NCBI RefSeq assembly: GCF_030158645.1
Contig: NZ_JAOASO010000102.1
Span: 1 to 41,316, forward strand
Origin: Hydrogenophaga sp.
GTDB lineage: Bacteria; Pseudomonadota; Gammaproteobacteria; Burkholderiales; Burkholderiaceae_C
Length of the DNA stretch: 41,316 nucleotides
Direction of reading: 5' to 3'
The translations under genes and the position numbers were made by a program. Positions 1 to 8,960 of the stretch are shown piece after piece. Positions within the stretch are counted from its first letter, which is position 1. Every line of letters starts with the position of its first letter. The notes under the pieces are model-generated. The model did no database searches and was not told the DNA's origin. It worked only from the letters and a program-made list of their open reading frames with translations.

Positions 1-24
1 TAGCTGCGATCAGCTGAGCCTCGT

Positions 25-80
25 AGTATACATCAGTTTTTGCTGCGTTGTCAAAAAAATCAGATTTTTTATTTGATTTC
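25..80 (-). promoter_or_regulatory. Strong sigma-70 promoter with AT-rich upstream element, reading out of the window's left edge
   Basis: On the minus strand TTGACA (positions 54–49) is followed after 18 bp by TATACT (30–25): a perfect -35 and a 5/6 -10. Immediately upstream (55–80) lies an A- and T-tract stretch with only four G/C in 26 bases, resembling an UP element. The discriminator after the -10 begins ACGAGGC. Strong hexamers, an UP-like element and a GC-rich discriminator together are typical of stable-RNA promoters, but the transcribed gene lies outside the window, so its identity is inference. Confidence 0.6.
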
Positions 81-280
81 TTCGCGCTGCTTTCGCTGCG
101 TCTCCGTTGTCTTCTTGTGCCTTCCGGTGGAGGGCTGCTGTGTTCAGCGGAGCCTTGCAGTATATGCCAGATTTTGCGCCTCCGTCAAATGAACTGAAAA
201 AAGTTTTGGAGACCGACCTCGGCTGCCTGCCTGCTTGTCGACGCCCGCACCAGTGCGTGCGTCAGGAGGCCTCTCACGAC

Positions 281-348
281 TTCTCTGCTCGACAGCACCG
301 GTCTATATATAAGGGGCGCCTGCTCTCTTCTGGGGCGACTGGGATAAT
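281..348 (+). promoter_or_regulatory. Candidate promoter elements upstream of uup
   Basis: Two -10-like sequences precede uup: TATATA at 304–309, with a poor -35 (TTCTCT, 281–286) 17 bp upstream, and GATAAT at 343–348 with no recognisable -35. The second would give a leader of about 20 nt. Neither is strong. The rest of 81–280 shows no gene or clear structure. Confidence 0.3.
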
Positions 349-374
349 CGCGGCTCTTTTGTCTCAGGCTTTGC

Positions 375-2276
375 ATGGCACTCATCACCCTTCAGAACGC
401 ACAGTTGGCCTACGGCCATGTGGCGCTCCTTGATCACACCGACTTTTCGCTGGAGTCCCAGGAACGGGTCGGCCTGATCGGACGCAACGGGACTGGCAAG
501 TCTTCGTTGCTCAAGATACTGGCGTCGCTGGAGAAGCCTGACGACGGGACATTGCAAGTGCAGACCGGATTGCGGATCGCCTATGTCCCGCAAGAGCCCA
601 TTCTTGACCTGCAGTCATCCGTGTTCGAGGCGGCCAGCAAAGGCCTGGCCGACGCCCGTGCGGCGCGCGACCTGTATTTGAGCGGCGCCGACGGACTGGA
701 CCTTGATGTGTTGCAGAACCGCATTGAGGCGCTGGACGCCTGGAACTGGGAGCAACGGGTGGAGGAAACGCTGCACCGCCTGCATTTGGAGGGTGATGTG
801 AAGGTGGGCGAGCTGTCGGGCGGCAACAAGAAGCGTGTGGCGCTGGCGCAAGCGCTGGTGAGCCGACCCGACGTGTTGTTGCTGGACGAGCCGACCAACC
901 ACCTGGATCTGGACAGCATCACCTGGCTGGAAGACCTGATGCTCGAATACAAGGGCAGCCTGGTGACGATCAGCCACGACCGGGCGTTTCTGGACCGCGT
1001 GGCCACGCGCATGGTGGAGCTCGACCGCGGCCGGCTGCTGAGCTACCCGGGCAATTTTGCGCAGTACCAGGTGCTGAAAGAAGAGCAGATGGCGCAGGAG
1101 GCGGTGATCAGTGCCCGCGCCGACAAACTGCTGGCCCAGGAAGAGGTGTGGATCCGCAAGGGCGTGGAAGCTCGGCGCACGCGTGCGCAGGGGCGCATCA
1201 CGCGGCTGGAGCGCCTGCGCGAGCAGCGTGCGCAGCGCCGCGATGCGCTGGGCAGCGTGAAGCTGGAGGTGGCCAGCGGCAGCGCCAGCGGCAAGATCGT
1301 GGCGGAGCTGGAGAAGGTGACGCAATCGTTTCCCACCGCGTCGGGCGGTTTGCGCACCGTGGTTCGCGACTTCTCGGCAACCATCTTGCGCGGCGACAAG
1401 ATCGGCCTGATCGGCCCCAACGGCGCAGGCAAGACCACGTTGCTCAAGATCATCCTGGGTGAACTCCTGCCCACCAGCGGTTCGGTGCGCCAGGGCAGCA
1501 AGGTCAGCGTGGCGTATTTCGACCAGATGCGCGACCAGCTGGATCTGGACGCCACGCTGGAAGACTTCATCAGCCCGGGCAGCGAGTGGATCGAGATCGG
1601 CAACAAGCGCACGCACGTGAAGAGCTACCTGAGCGACTTCCTGTTTTCGCCTGCCCGCGCCAATGCGCCGGTGCGCACGCTCTCGGGTGGCGAGCGCAAC
1701 CGCCTGTTGCTGGCGCGCCTGTTTGCGCGCCCGGCCAACGTGCTGGTGCTGGACGAGCCGACCAACGATCTGGACATCGACACGCTGGAGCTGCTCGAAG
1801 ACCTGCTCCAGCAATACGAAGGCACGGTGTTCCTGGTGAGCCACGACCGGCGTTTCCTGGACAACGTGGTCACGAGCACGCTGGTGTTCGAGGGCGAGGG
1901 CCGCTGGCGCGAGTACGTGGGCGATGTGCAGGACTGGATGACGCAGTCGGCGCGATCGGAGGCACTGCAGCGCGAGCGCGATGCGCAAAACACCGCACCG
2001 GTGGCCAAGGTGGCAGCTGCGCCGACGCCAGCCGCCGCTCCCGCCATTCCCATCAAAAAGAAGCTCAGCTACAAAGAACAGCGGGAGTTCGACGGTCTGC
2101 CTGCGCGCATCGCCGCCCTGGAGGCCGAACAGGCCAGCGTGGACAAGGAATTGGGCGGCGGTCAACTGTTCAACACCGATCCGGCGCGGGCCGCTCAACT
2201 TGGCGTGCGCCATGCCGATATCGAGGCTGAATGGCTTCGTGCGATGGAGCGCTGGGAGGTGCTTGGCGGAAGCTGA
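375..2276 (+). CDS. uup: ABC-F family ATPase Uup
   Basis: Cytoplasmic twin-ATPase protein of the ABC-F class. It has no membrane domain; members act on ribosomes, and Uup of E. coli also affects transposon excision. The 633 aa length matches E. coli Uup (about 635). Walker A motifs are at residues 36–44 (GRNGTGKSS) and 347–355 (GPNGAGKTT), signatures LSGGNKKR (near 150) and LSGGERNR (near 435), with Walker B and switch His regions after each. The inter-domain linker (about 225–300) is charged and helical as in ABC-F proteins. An Ala/Pro-rich hinge (about 545–565) leads to a C-terminal coiled coil (about 570–633), which distinguishes Uup from EttA. The start is the first ATG in frame after the promoter region. 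The hybrid kinase gene begins 50 bp downstream and may be co-transcribed. Confidence 0.93.
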   Translation: MALITLQNAQLAYGHVALLDHTDFSLESQERVGLIGRNGTGKSSLLKILASLEKPDDGTLQVQTGLRIAYVPQEPILDLQSSVFEAASKGLADARAARDLYLSGADGLDLDVLQNRIEALDAWNWEQRVEETLHRLHLEGDVKVGELSGGNKKRVALAQALVSRPDVLLLDEPTNHLDLDSITWLEDLMLEYKGSLVTISHDRAFLDRVATRMVELDRGRLLSYPGNFAQYQVLKEEQMAQEAVISARADKLLAQEEVWIRKGVEARRTRAQGRITRLERLREQRAQRRDALGSVKLEVASGSASGKIVAELEKVTQSFPTASGGLRTVVRDFSATILRGDKIGLIGPNGAGKTTLLKIILGELLPTSGSVRQGSKVSVAYFDQMRDQLDLDATLEDFISPGSEWIEIGNKRTHVKSYLSDFLFSPARANAPVRTLSGGERNRLLLARLFARPANVLVLDEPTNDLDIDTLELLEDLLQQYEGTVFLVSHDRRFLDNVVTSTLVFEGEGRWREYVGDVQDWMTQSARSEALQRERDAQNTAPVAKVAAAPTPAAAPAIPIKKKLSYKEQREFDGLPARIAALEAEQASVDKELGGGQLFNTDPARAAQLGVRHADIEAEWLRAMERWEVLGGS

Positions 2277-2326
2277 TGCACCGGTCAGCCTGAGCCGACG
2301 CTGTACAACACCACACACAATGGCCC

Positions 2327-4543
2327 ATGACACCTGACCGCCTGGCTCTGGATCTGCAGCGAGCGCTCAACGAGCTTGCGCAGGAGAAGGCGCGCACCCT
2401 GCAGCTGCTGTCCGAGGTGGAACGGCAGAACCGGGATCTGGACCGGCTGCGCAGTTCGGTGCACCGTGAGGCCAACAGCCGCCTGCTGGCCGAAGAGGCA
2501 CTGGACGAAACGCGCGACCGGCTGCAGATGGCGGTGGACGCGGCCGGCCTGGCTTTGTGGGACTGGCAGCTGCCCTCCCCCCAGATGTTTCTCACGGCGC
2601 GCTGGGGCGAGTTGGTGGGGGACATTGGACGCGACGCCTATTGGGCGATCGAAGATCTCAAGGCGCGCCTTCACCCCGACGACGCACCGCTGCTGCAGAA
2701 CGCCATGAGGGCGCTGCTCGATGGCCACGAGCAGCGCGCTGTGGTGCAGCACCGGGTGCGCACCGCCACCGGCTGGATGTGGACCGAGACCCACGGCATG
2801 GTGGCCGAGCACGACCCCAAGGGCAAGCCGCTGCGGCTCATGGGCACGCTGGCCGACATTGGCGAGCGCAAGCGCATTGAACAGGACGGCGCAAAGGCCC
2901 GGGAACTGGCCGAAAAAGCCAGCCGGGCCAAGAGTGAGTTCCTGGCCAACATCAGCCACGAAGTGCGCACGCCGCTCAACGCGCTGATGGGGCTCACCCG
3001 GATGCTCATGGATTCGCCGCTCAACGCCGAGCAGGCAAGCTGGCTCTCGCTGATGGACAGCTCGGCGCACTCGCTGTTGGTCTTGCTCAACGACATTCTG
3101 GACTTGTCGCGCATCGAAGCGGGCAAACTGGACATCGAGCACACGCGCTTCGACCTGCACCGTGCGCTGAAAGACGCGTCGGGCCCCTACGCCGAACAGG
3201 CTCGGTCCAAACCGCTGAGCTTCCAACTGGCCCTGGATCCGGACCTGCCGCAATGGGTCATGGGCGACCCGGGACGGCTGGGCCAGGTGGTGGGCAACCT
3301 GTTGTCCAACGCGATCAAGTTCACCCCGCGCAACGGGCGCATCGACGTGTCGGTGTCCTGCCCGACTCCGACAGGCTCGGGACAGCCACAGCTGCAACTC
3401 AAGGTGCAGGACAGCGGCGTGGGCATCGGCCGCAAGCAGCAGGCCACGATCTTCGAGGCTTTTACCCAGGCCGATGCGTCCACCGCGCGCCGCTATGGCG
3501 GCAGCGGCCTCGGACTGGCCATCTGCGCCCGACTGGCGGGCCTCATGGGCGGCCGCATCGGCCTGCAGAGCGAGCTCGGCCAGGGCAGCACCTTCACGCT
3601 GACGCTGCCGTTGCACGAAGCCCCGGTGGACAACAGCGGCCCCTTGAGCGCGCCGATGGAGCTGATGGAAATCGCCGATGCCGGGCCGCGCTACGCCGGC
3701 ATGGTGGTGCTGCTCGCCGAAGACCACCCGGTGAACGAGATGATGCTGCGCCTGCTGTTGCTGCGCCTGGGCTGCATCGTCCGCGTGGCGCGGGGTGGTG
3801 CGCAGGCGGTGGCACAATGGGAGCAAGGCGGCATCGACCTGGTGCTGATGGATGTGCAGATGCCGGGCATGAGCGGCCTGCAGGCCACGCAGATGATCCG
3901 CGAGGCGGAAAGCCGGCGCCGCCTCAAACGCACGCCGATCGTGGCGGTGACGGCCAACGCGATGGCCGGCGATCGCCAGGCCTGCCTGGCCGCAGGGATG
4001 GACGGCTACACGCCCAAACCGGTGAGCCCGCAGGCCCTGATGCAGGAGATGGACCGGGTGCTGGCGGTGCTGGCCTCGGGGCAACCGCCTGCGGCACCTG
4101 CGCTGCCGGTGGACGCACCCACGGCGCAGACCGCCCCCACCCGCCCGGCGGCTTCGCCCGAAGCGCTGGACGTCGACAAACTGCGCCGACGCCTGGATGG
4201 CGACGAGGACACCTTGCGCCAGCTGGCACTGGCCATGCGTGGTGACCTGATGTCCCGCCTCGCCGACATGCAACGGGCACTGGAAGCGAAGGACGCCGCC
4301 GCCGCTGTGGCCCACGCCCACGGCCTCAAGGGTTCGCTGGGCAGCATGACGGCCGAGCGCGGCGCGCGTTTGGCCAAGGGGCTGGAACTGGCCGCGCGGG
4401 CTGGTGACTGGAGCCTGTTTGGCCGGGCCTTGCCGCTGATGCAGGCCGAAGCGCGCCAGATCGACCGCGTGCTCGCCCGCATCCTGGACACCGGTGGCAG
4501 CGATCTGTTCGGCAACACCGAGCCACCGATCACGGTGTACTGA
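2327..4543 (+). CDS. Hybrid sensor histidine kinase with PAS, receiver and Hpt domains
   Basis: 738 aa multi-domain phosphorelay kinase. Order: N-terminal coiled coil (about 5–65), PAS-like sensor (about 65–190), HisKA with FLANISHEVRTP and phospho-acceptor His211, HATPase_c with N box and GSGLGLAI, receiver with LMDVQMPG and Asp509, and a C-terminal Hpt with HGLKG and His665. No signal peptide or membrane span is visible, so it is probably cytoplasmic. The layout is ArcB/BarA-like without the membrane part, and all phospho-transfer residues are intact. There is no DNA-binding domain and no separate response regulator nearby, so the output partner is encoded elsewhere. Its 3' end overlaps the convergent MocR gene by 14 bp. 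Ligand and regulon cannot be read from the sequence. Confidence 0.92.
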   Translation: MTPDRLALDLQRALNELAQEKARTLQLLSEVERQNRDLDRLRSSVHREANSRLLAEEALDETRDRLQMAVDAAGLALWDWQLPSPQMFLTARWGELVGDIGRDAYWAIEDLKARLHPDDAPLLQNAMRALLDGHEQRAVVQHRVRTATGWMWTETHGMVAEHDPKGKPLRLMGTLADIGERKRIEQDGAKARELAEKASRAKSEFLANISHEVRTPLNALMGLTRMLMDSPLNAEQASWLSLMDSSAHSLLVLLNDILDLSRIEAGKLDIEHTRFDLHRALKDASGPYAEQARSKPLSFQLALDPDLPQWVMGDPGRLGQVVGNLLSNAIKFTPRNGRIDVSVSCPTPTGSGQPQLQLKVQDSGVGIGRKQQATIFEAFTQADASTARRYGGSGLGLAICARLAGLMGGRIGLQSELGQGSTFTLTLPLHEAPVDNSGPLSAPMELMEIADAGPRYAGMVVLLAEDHPVNEMMLRLLLLRLGCIVRVARGGAQAVAQWEQGGIDLVLMDVQMPGMSGLQATQMIREAESRRRLKRTPIVAVTANAMAGDRQACLAAGMDGYTPKPVSPQALMQEMDRVLAVLASGQPPAAPALPVDAPTAQTAPTRPAASPEALDVDKLRRRLDGDEDTLRQLALAMRGDLMSRLADMQRALEAKDAAAAVAHAHGLKGSLGSMTAERGARLAKGLELAARAGDWSLFGRALPLMQAEARQIDRVLARILDTGGSDLFGNTEPPITVY

Positions 4544-5957
4544 AACCCTGTCCGGTCCGGGTGAGCCGACCGAACACGCGCCAGAACGCGGCGTCCTGCG
4601 TGGTCGCGAAGTTGATGCGCATCAGCGTGCTGGGCGCGCGCGCTGCGTGGAACAGGGCGCCGGGTGCGATCAGGTAGCCCTCGTCCAGCATGCGCTGCGC
4701 CAGCGCGTCGGTGTCCACCCCCGTGTCGACCCAGCCAAACAAACCCACCGGTTCGGCCGCGAACGTGCAGCCCGCCGCCAGCGCCAGCTTCACGCTGCGG
4801 GCACGGGCCGCGTCCAGCCGGGTGCGGATGCGCTCGGCATGACGGCGCAACTGGCCTTGTTCGATGCACAACGCCAGGGCCTTTTCCAGCAGCGCAGGCG
4901 TGGTGAGCGTGCTCAGCAGCTTGGTGTCGAGCAAGGGCTCCACCAGCGCGGGTGGTGCGGCCAGGTAACCGATGCGCCAGTTGGGCGCGAGGATCTTGGC
5001 AAAGCCGCTCACGTAGATGGTGCGCTGCAGGCCGTCGAGCGCACTCAGGCGGGTGGCGTGTTCGGGCGCGATGTGGCTGTAGGTGTCGTCCTCGACGATG
5101 TGGAAGTTGTGCTGGTTGGCCAGCTGCAGCAGCCGGTGCGCGCTGCCGGGCGAGAGACAGTAACCGGTGGGGTTGTGGAACACGCTCACGCTCACGTAGA
5201 GCTTGGGCTGATGCACCTCGCAATACTGGGCCATCACATCCAGGTCGGGTCCGTCGGCGCGCCGCGGCACCGGCAGGATGCGCATGCCGAGTGCGGCCAG
5301 GCGCGCGAACTCCACCGCCCAGCCCGGCTCCTCCACCATCACCGGATCGCCCGCGCGCAGCAGGGTGCGGCTCACGATGTCCAGCGCGTGCGTGGCGCCC
5401 ACGGTGGTGATGATGTGGTCGGGCTCGGTGTGGATGCTCAGCGTGCCAAGCTTTTGCGCCAGCACCCGGCGCAGGCCGCTGTCGCCCAGCGGCTCGCCGT
5501 ACTGGAGAGAAACATCTTGCAGCGCGCGCGTGCTGGTGACCTTGCGCACCGCCGCCGGCATGAAGGTGGATTCCAGCCACTCCGGCGGGAACACGCCCAT
5601 GCCCGGGTGCGGCTTGTCGCTGACCTTGTGGAACATGCCGCGGATGAGCGCGGTGGCGTTGACAGGGGATACACCGGCGCGCGTCGCCGCCTTGGCCTCG
5701 GCGACGGCACCCTCACCGCGCGCGGTGGGCATCTCGCGCACAAAGAACCCGCGGTTCTTGCGCGCGTGCACCAGGCCCTGGGCCAGCAGCTGGTCGTAAG
5801 CCGCGACCACCGTGGCCGTGCTCACGTTGTGCTGCCCGGCGCACTGGCGCACCGAGGGCAGGCGCGCACCCGGCGCCAGCAGGCGGCTGCGGATGCGGTC
5901 GGCAAAACGCGCGGCGAGTTGTTCGGTCAACGACTGCGCGGAGGTCTTCATCAGCAT
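4530..5957 (-). CDS. MocR-type transcriptional regulator (GntR HTH fused to aminotransferase fold)
   Basis: 475 aa PLP-dependent-type regulator (PdxR/GabR/MocR class). Residues about 8–75 form a GntR winged helix (LPSVRQ, VSTATVVAAYDQL). The rest is a fold-type I aminotransferase domain with HNPTG (261–265), EDDTYSH (about 289–295) and the PLP-lysine motif GFAKILAP (Lys321). Members normally bind PLP or a PLP–amino-acid adduct as effector and have no released catalytic product. The ATG at 5957 is chosen because GAGGA lies about 10 nt upstream; the ATG at 5951 is an alternative. The open frame runs further upstream to 6188, but that part reads as non-protein and overlaps the LysE-type gene. 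The gene is divergent from that exporter gene, with inverted and direct repeats between them, so it very likely regulates the rightward block and itself. Confidence 0.92.
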   Translation of the reverse strand: MLMKTSAQSLTEQLAARFADRIRSRLLAPGARLPSVRQCAGQHNVSTATVVAAYDQLLAQGLVHARKNRGFFVREMPTARGEGAVAEAKAATRAGVSPVNATALIRGMFHKVSDKPHPGMGVFPPEWLESTFMPAAVRKVTSTRALQDVSLQYGEPLGDSGLRRVLAQKLGTLSIHTEPDHIITTVGATHALDIVSRTLLRAGDPVMVEEPGWAVEFARLAALGMRILPVPRRADGPDLDVMAQYCEVHQPKLYVSVSVFHNPTGYCLSPGSAHRLLQLANQHNFHIVEDDTYSHIAPEHATRLSALDGLQRTIYVSGFAKILAPNWRIGYLAAPPALVEPLLDTKLLSTLTTPALLEKALALCIEQGQLRRHAERIRTRLDAARARSVKLALAAGCTFAAEPVGLFGWVDTGVDTDALAQRMLDEGYLIAPGALFHAARAPSTLMRINFATTQDAAFWRVFGRLTRTGQGFSTP

Positions 5958-5998
5958 GGTGGGGCATCCTCGGGGACGGGTCTGTACTGCCGGAGCTT

Positions 5999-6037
5999 CC
6001 AATACAGATGTCCAACTGCGCTGGCCAACTGTATTGG
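5999..6037. promoter_or_regulatory. Putative MocR operator in the divergent intergenic region
   Basis: A perfect 9-bp inverted repeat, CCAATACAG (5999–6007) and CTGTATTGG (6029–6037), encloses two direct copies of CCAACTG (6012–6018, 6025–6031). It lies between the divergent starts at 5957 and 6101. MocR-class regulators often bind paired direct repeats in such regions. Possible rightward core elements are TTGGTG (about 6034) and TTACAT (about 6058), both weak. The operator role is inference. Confidence 0.45.
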
Positions 6038-6100
6038 TGGTGTATTCAACCGAAAGATTACATTGATCCTCCCGCACTGACAAGCAACACCCCGCCCCCC

Positions 6101-6715
6101 ATGAGCGCCACCGAGTTGACCGCCCTGCTCCTGTTCTGCACAGCGATGAGTTTTTCGCCGGGGCCGAACACCACGCTGTCCACCGCACTGGCGGCCAACC
6201 TCGGTCTGCGGCGCGCGCTGCGCTTTTGCTTCGCCGTGCCCACCGGCTGGACGCTGCTCATGCTGGCCTGCGGCCTCGGGCTGGGCGCGCTGGTGATGGG
6301 TGTGCCGGCGCTGCGCTGGGGCGTGAAACTGCTGGGCGTGGTCTACATGCTGTGGCTGGCCTGGAAGCTGGCGGGGGCGGCCCAGCTGTCGGACGTCGAC
6401 GCCTCGCGCCTCAACGTCACCTTTCTGCAAGGTGTGGGCCTGCAGTTCCTCAACATCAAGGCCTGGATGCTGGCGCTCACGCTCACCGCGGGCTGGGTCG
6501 TCAACGCCAGCGGACAACCCGCCACCAATCCCGGCGAGCGGCTGGCCATCATCTGCGGCGTGATGGTGGTCTTCGCCTTCGTCAGCAACTTCACCTACGC
6601 CGTGGCTGGATCGCTCTTGCGCGAGTGGCTCACGCAGGGACGTCGTCTGGCCTGGTTCAACCGCGCGCTGGCCGCCGTGCTGGTGGCCACCGCCCTCTGG
6701 ATGCTCACGGTATGA
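6101..6715 (+). CDS. LysE/RhtB-family amino-acid exporter
   Basis: 204 aa inner-membrane protein with about six hydrophobic segments and the family's N-terminal signature FSPGPNTT (residues about 17–24). LysE/RhtB proteins export amino acids such as lysine, homoserine, threonine or leucine by proton antiport; the substrate here cannot be told. The ATG at 6101 gives the usual family length. The frame is open from 6008, but the extra residues are unlike a membrane protein and overlap the operator region. No clear Shine–Dalgarno precedes 6101. The stop overlaps the next start (ATGA, 6712–6715), implying translational coupling. It sits first in the block facing the MocR regulator, a common arrangement for MocR–exporter pairs. 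Confidence 0.9.
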   Translation: MSATELTALLLFCTAMSFSPGPNTTLSTALAANLGLRRALRFCFAVPTGWTLLMLACGLGLGALVMGVPALRWGVKLLGVVYMLWLAWKLAGAAQLSDVDASRLNVTFLQGVGLQFLNIKAWMLALTLTAGWVVNASGQPATNPGERLAIICGVMVVFAFVSNFTYAVAGSLLREWLTQGRRLAWFNRALAAVLVATALWMLTV

Positions 6716-7656
6716 ACGCACACACCCTCGCCACCCCACGCTGGATCGACCGGCCCACCAACCAGGGTCTGTTGCTGGGCCTGCTCGGCGTGACCATCTT
6801 CGCGCTCACCCTGCCCATGACGCGCCTGGCCGTGGGCACGGTGGACGCACCGCAGATGTCGGGCGTGTTCGTGGCGCTCGGCCGGGCGGTGGTGGCGGCG
6901 CTGCTCTCCATCGCGTTCCTGATCGCCACGCGCGCACCCTGGCCCCGGCGCGAGGACCTCCTGCCCCTGGCCATCACCGCGGGTGGCGTGGTGTTCGGTT
7001 TTCCGCTGTTCACCTCGGTCGCCATGCGCTACGTGGAAGCGGTGCACGCCAGCGTGATCGTGGGCGTGCTGCCGCTGGCCACCGCCGCGGTGGGTGCGCT
7101 GCTGCACCGCCAGCGCCCCTCCACCGGTTTCTGGGTCTGCGCCGCGCTGGGCAGCGCGCTGGTGGTGGGCTTTGCGGTGCTGCGCTCGGGCAGCGCGGGC
7201 CTGACCATCCACCCGGCCGACGCGCTGCTGCTCGCGGCCATGCTGTGCGCTGCGGTGGGCTATGGCTTTGGTGCGCGGCTGTCCCAACGCATGCGCGCCG
7301 AACACGTGATCTGCTGGGCGCTGGTGATCGCATTGCCGCTCACCCTGCCGATCGCCGCCTTCAACCGACCGCAGGCCGCGCTGCCCGCATCGGCCTGGTG
7401 GGGCTTCGCCTACACCGCCGTGTTTTCCATGTGGCTCGGCTTCTTCGCCTGGTACCGGGGTCTCGCCCTGGGTGGCACGGTGCGCGTGAGCCAAGTGCAG
7501 CTGGTGCAGCCTTTCCTCGGCATGCTGTTTGCCGTGCCGCTGCTCGGCGAGCGGCTGGACGCGGTCACACTGGGTTTTGCCGTGGCCGTGATCGCCACCG
7601 TTTTCATCGGCAAGAGAATGCCGGTACACGCCACCGCACCCGCCCCACGGATTTGA
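6712..7656 (+). CDS. DMT superfamily (EamA) transporter
   Basis: 314 aa, highly hydrophobic, with roughly ten membrane segments arranged as two EamA repeats. The second repeat carries the usual pattern near VFSMWLGFFAWYRGLALGG. EamA/RhaT-type proteins export amino acids or other metabolites; the substrate is unknown. The start overlaps the LysE-family stop by 4 nt. It is therefore the second candidate exporter in the same transcript, followed 12 bp later by the aminotransferase. Translation from 6712 is supported by the overlap and by the hydrophobic onset just after residue 18. Confidence 0.9.
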   Translation: MNAHTLATPRWIDRPTNQGLLLGLLGVTIFALTLPMTRLAVGTVDAPQMSGVFVALGRAVVAALLSIAFLIATRAPWPRREDLLPLAITAGGVVFGFPLFTSVAMRYVEAVHASVIVGVLPLATAAVGALLHRQRPSTGFWVCAALGSALVVGFAVLRSGSAGLTIHPADALLLAAMLCAAVGYGFGARLSQRMRAEHVICWALVIALPLTLPIAAFNRPQAALPASAWWGFAYTAVFSMWLGFFAWYRGLALGGTVRVSQVQLVQPFLGMLFAVPLLGERLDAVTLGFAVAVIATVFIGKRMPVHATAPAPRI

Positions 7657-7668
7657 ACGGAGAACGCC

Positions 7669-8958
7669 ATGAAGCCCAACGACCTGCCCACCACCCCGTC
7701 CACCGCCAGCCCCTGGACCCTGGCGCGCCGCGCCGAGCGCATGAACCCGTCGGTCATCCGCGAGCTGCTCAAGCTCACCGAGCGCCCGGGCATCATCAGT
7801 TTCGCCGGTGGCCTGCCCTCGCCCGACACCTTCCCCATCGAAGCCATGCGCGAAGCCTGCGACCGCGTGCTGATCGAGGACGGCCGCAGCGCGCTGCAGT
7901 ACGCCGCGAGCGAAGGCTACGGCCCGCTGCGCGAGTGGGTCGCGGCCAGCCTGCCCTGGGCGGTGGACCCGGCGCAGGTGCTCATCACCACCGGCAGCCA
8001 GCAGGGCCTGGACCTGGTGGCCAAGGTGCTGATCGACAGCGGCAGCCGCGTGCTGGTGGAAACACCCACCTACCTCGGCGCGCTGCAGGCGTTTGCGCCC
8101 ATGGAGCCGCAGATCGAGGGCGTGGCCAGCGATGCCGGGGGCGTGGACGTGGACGCCCTGCTGCAACAACTGGGCGCGGGCGACGACCAGCCCGAGAGCA
8201 TGGAGCGCCGCCGCCTGCTCACGCTCGACCTCGACCCCGCCAGCAGCCCGGCTGCGGCGCCGCGCTTCCTCTACGTGCTGCCCAACTTCCAGAACCCGAC
8301 CGGCCGCAGCATGGGCCTGGCGCGCCGTCAGGCGCTGGTGGACGCGGCCGCCCGCGTGGGTCTGCCGCTGGTGGAAGACAACCCCTACGGCGACCTGTGG
8401 TTCGACCAGCCGCCGCCCACGCCACTGACCGCGCTCAACCCCGAAGGCTGCATCTACCTCGGGTCGTTCTCCAAGATCCTCGCGCCCGGCTTGCGCCTGG
8501 GTTTCATGGTGGCGCCCGCGAGCATCTACCCCAAGCTGCTGCAGGCCAAGCAGGCCGCCGACCTGCACAGCCCCAGCTTCAACCAGCGCGTGGTGGCCGA
8601 GGTCCTGAAAGACGGTTTTCTGGACCGCCACGTGCCCACCATTCGCGCGCTCTACAAGCGCCAGTGCCAGGCCATGCTGGCCGCGCTGCGCACCGAGATG
8701 GCGGGTCTGGACGTGCAATGGAACGAACCCGACGGCGGCATGTTCCTCTGGGTGCGGCTGCCCGAGGGCATGAACGCCACCGAGCTGCTGCCCAAGGCGG
8801 TGGAGCACGGCGTGGCCTTCGTGCCGGGCAGCGCCTTCTACGCCGACCACGCCGACCCGCGCACCCTGCGCCTGAGCTTTGTCACCGCCACGGTAGAGCA
8901 GATGGGTGTGGGCATCGCGGCCCTGGCGCGCGCCATCCTCGAGCAACACACCGCCTGA
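7669..8958 (+). CDS. PLP-dependent class I/II aminotransferase (2-aminoadipate transaminase-like)
   Basis: 429 aa fold-type I aminotransferase. Visible are FAGGLPSPDTFP (45–56), the substrate/PLP loop NPTG (209–212), VEDNPYGD (235–242) and the Schiff-base motif GSFSKILAPGLRLGF with Lys269. The sequence resembles the LysN/2-aminoadipate and MocR-catalytic-domain group rather than aspartate aminotransferases, so alpha-amino or D-amino acids are plausible substrates; the exact one is unknown. CGGAGA lies at a good distance before the ATG at 7669. It stands alone without a GntR domain, so it is the catalytic counterpart to the regulator at 4530–5957. GST follows 2 bp after the stop. Confidence 0.9.
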   Translation: MKPNDLPTTPSTASPWTLARRAERMNPSVIRELLKLTERPGIISFAGGLPSPDTFPIEAMREACDRVLIEDGRSALQYAASEGYGPLREWVAASLPWAVDPAQVLITTGSQQGLDLVAKVLIDSGSRVLVETPTYLGALQAFAPMEPQIEGVASDAGGVDVDALLQQLGAGDDQPESMERRRLLTLDLDPASSPAAAPRFLYVLPNFQNPTGRSMGLARRQALVDAAARVGLPLVEDNPYGDLWFDQPPPTPLTALNPEGCIYLGSFSKILAPGLRLGFMVAPASIYPKLLQAKQAADLHSPSFNQRVVAEVLKDGFLDRHVPTIRALYKRQCQAMLAALRTEMAGLDVQWNEPDGGMFLWVRLPEGMNATELLPKAVEHGVAFVPGSAFYADHADPRTLRLSFVTATVEQMGVGIAALARAILEQHTA

Positions 8959-8960
8959 CC

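Noticed and set aside
54..70. AT-only hairpin as a terminator
   Set aside because: AAAAAAT/ATTTTTT has no GC stem and sits upstream of a strong -35 box, so it fits an UP element better.
5958..6188. In-frame upstream extension of the MocR gene
   Set aside because: It would overlap the divergent exporter gene and the repeats between them, and it reads as Arg/Ser/Trp-rich noise before the GntR domain.
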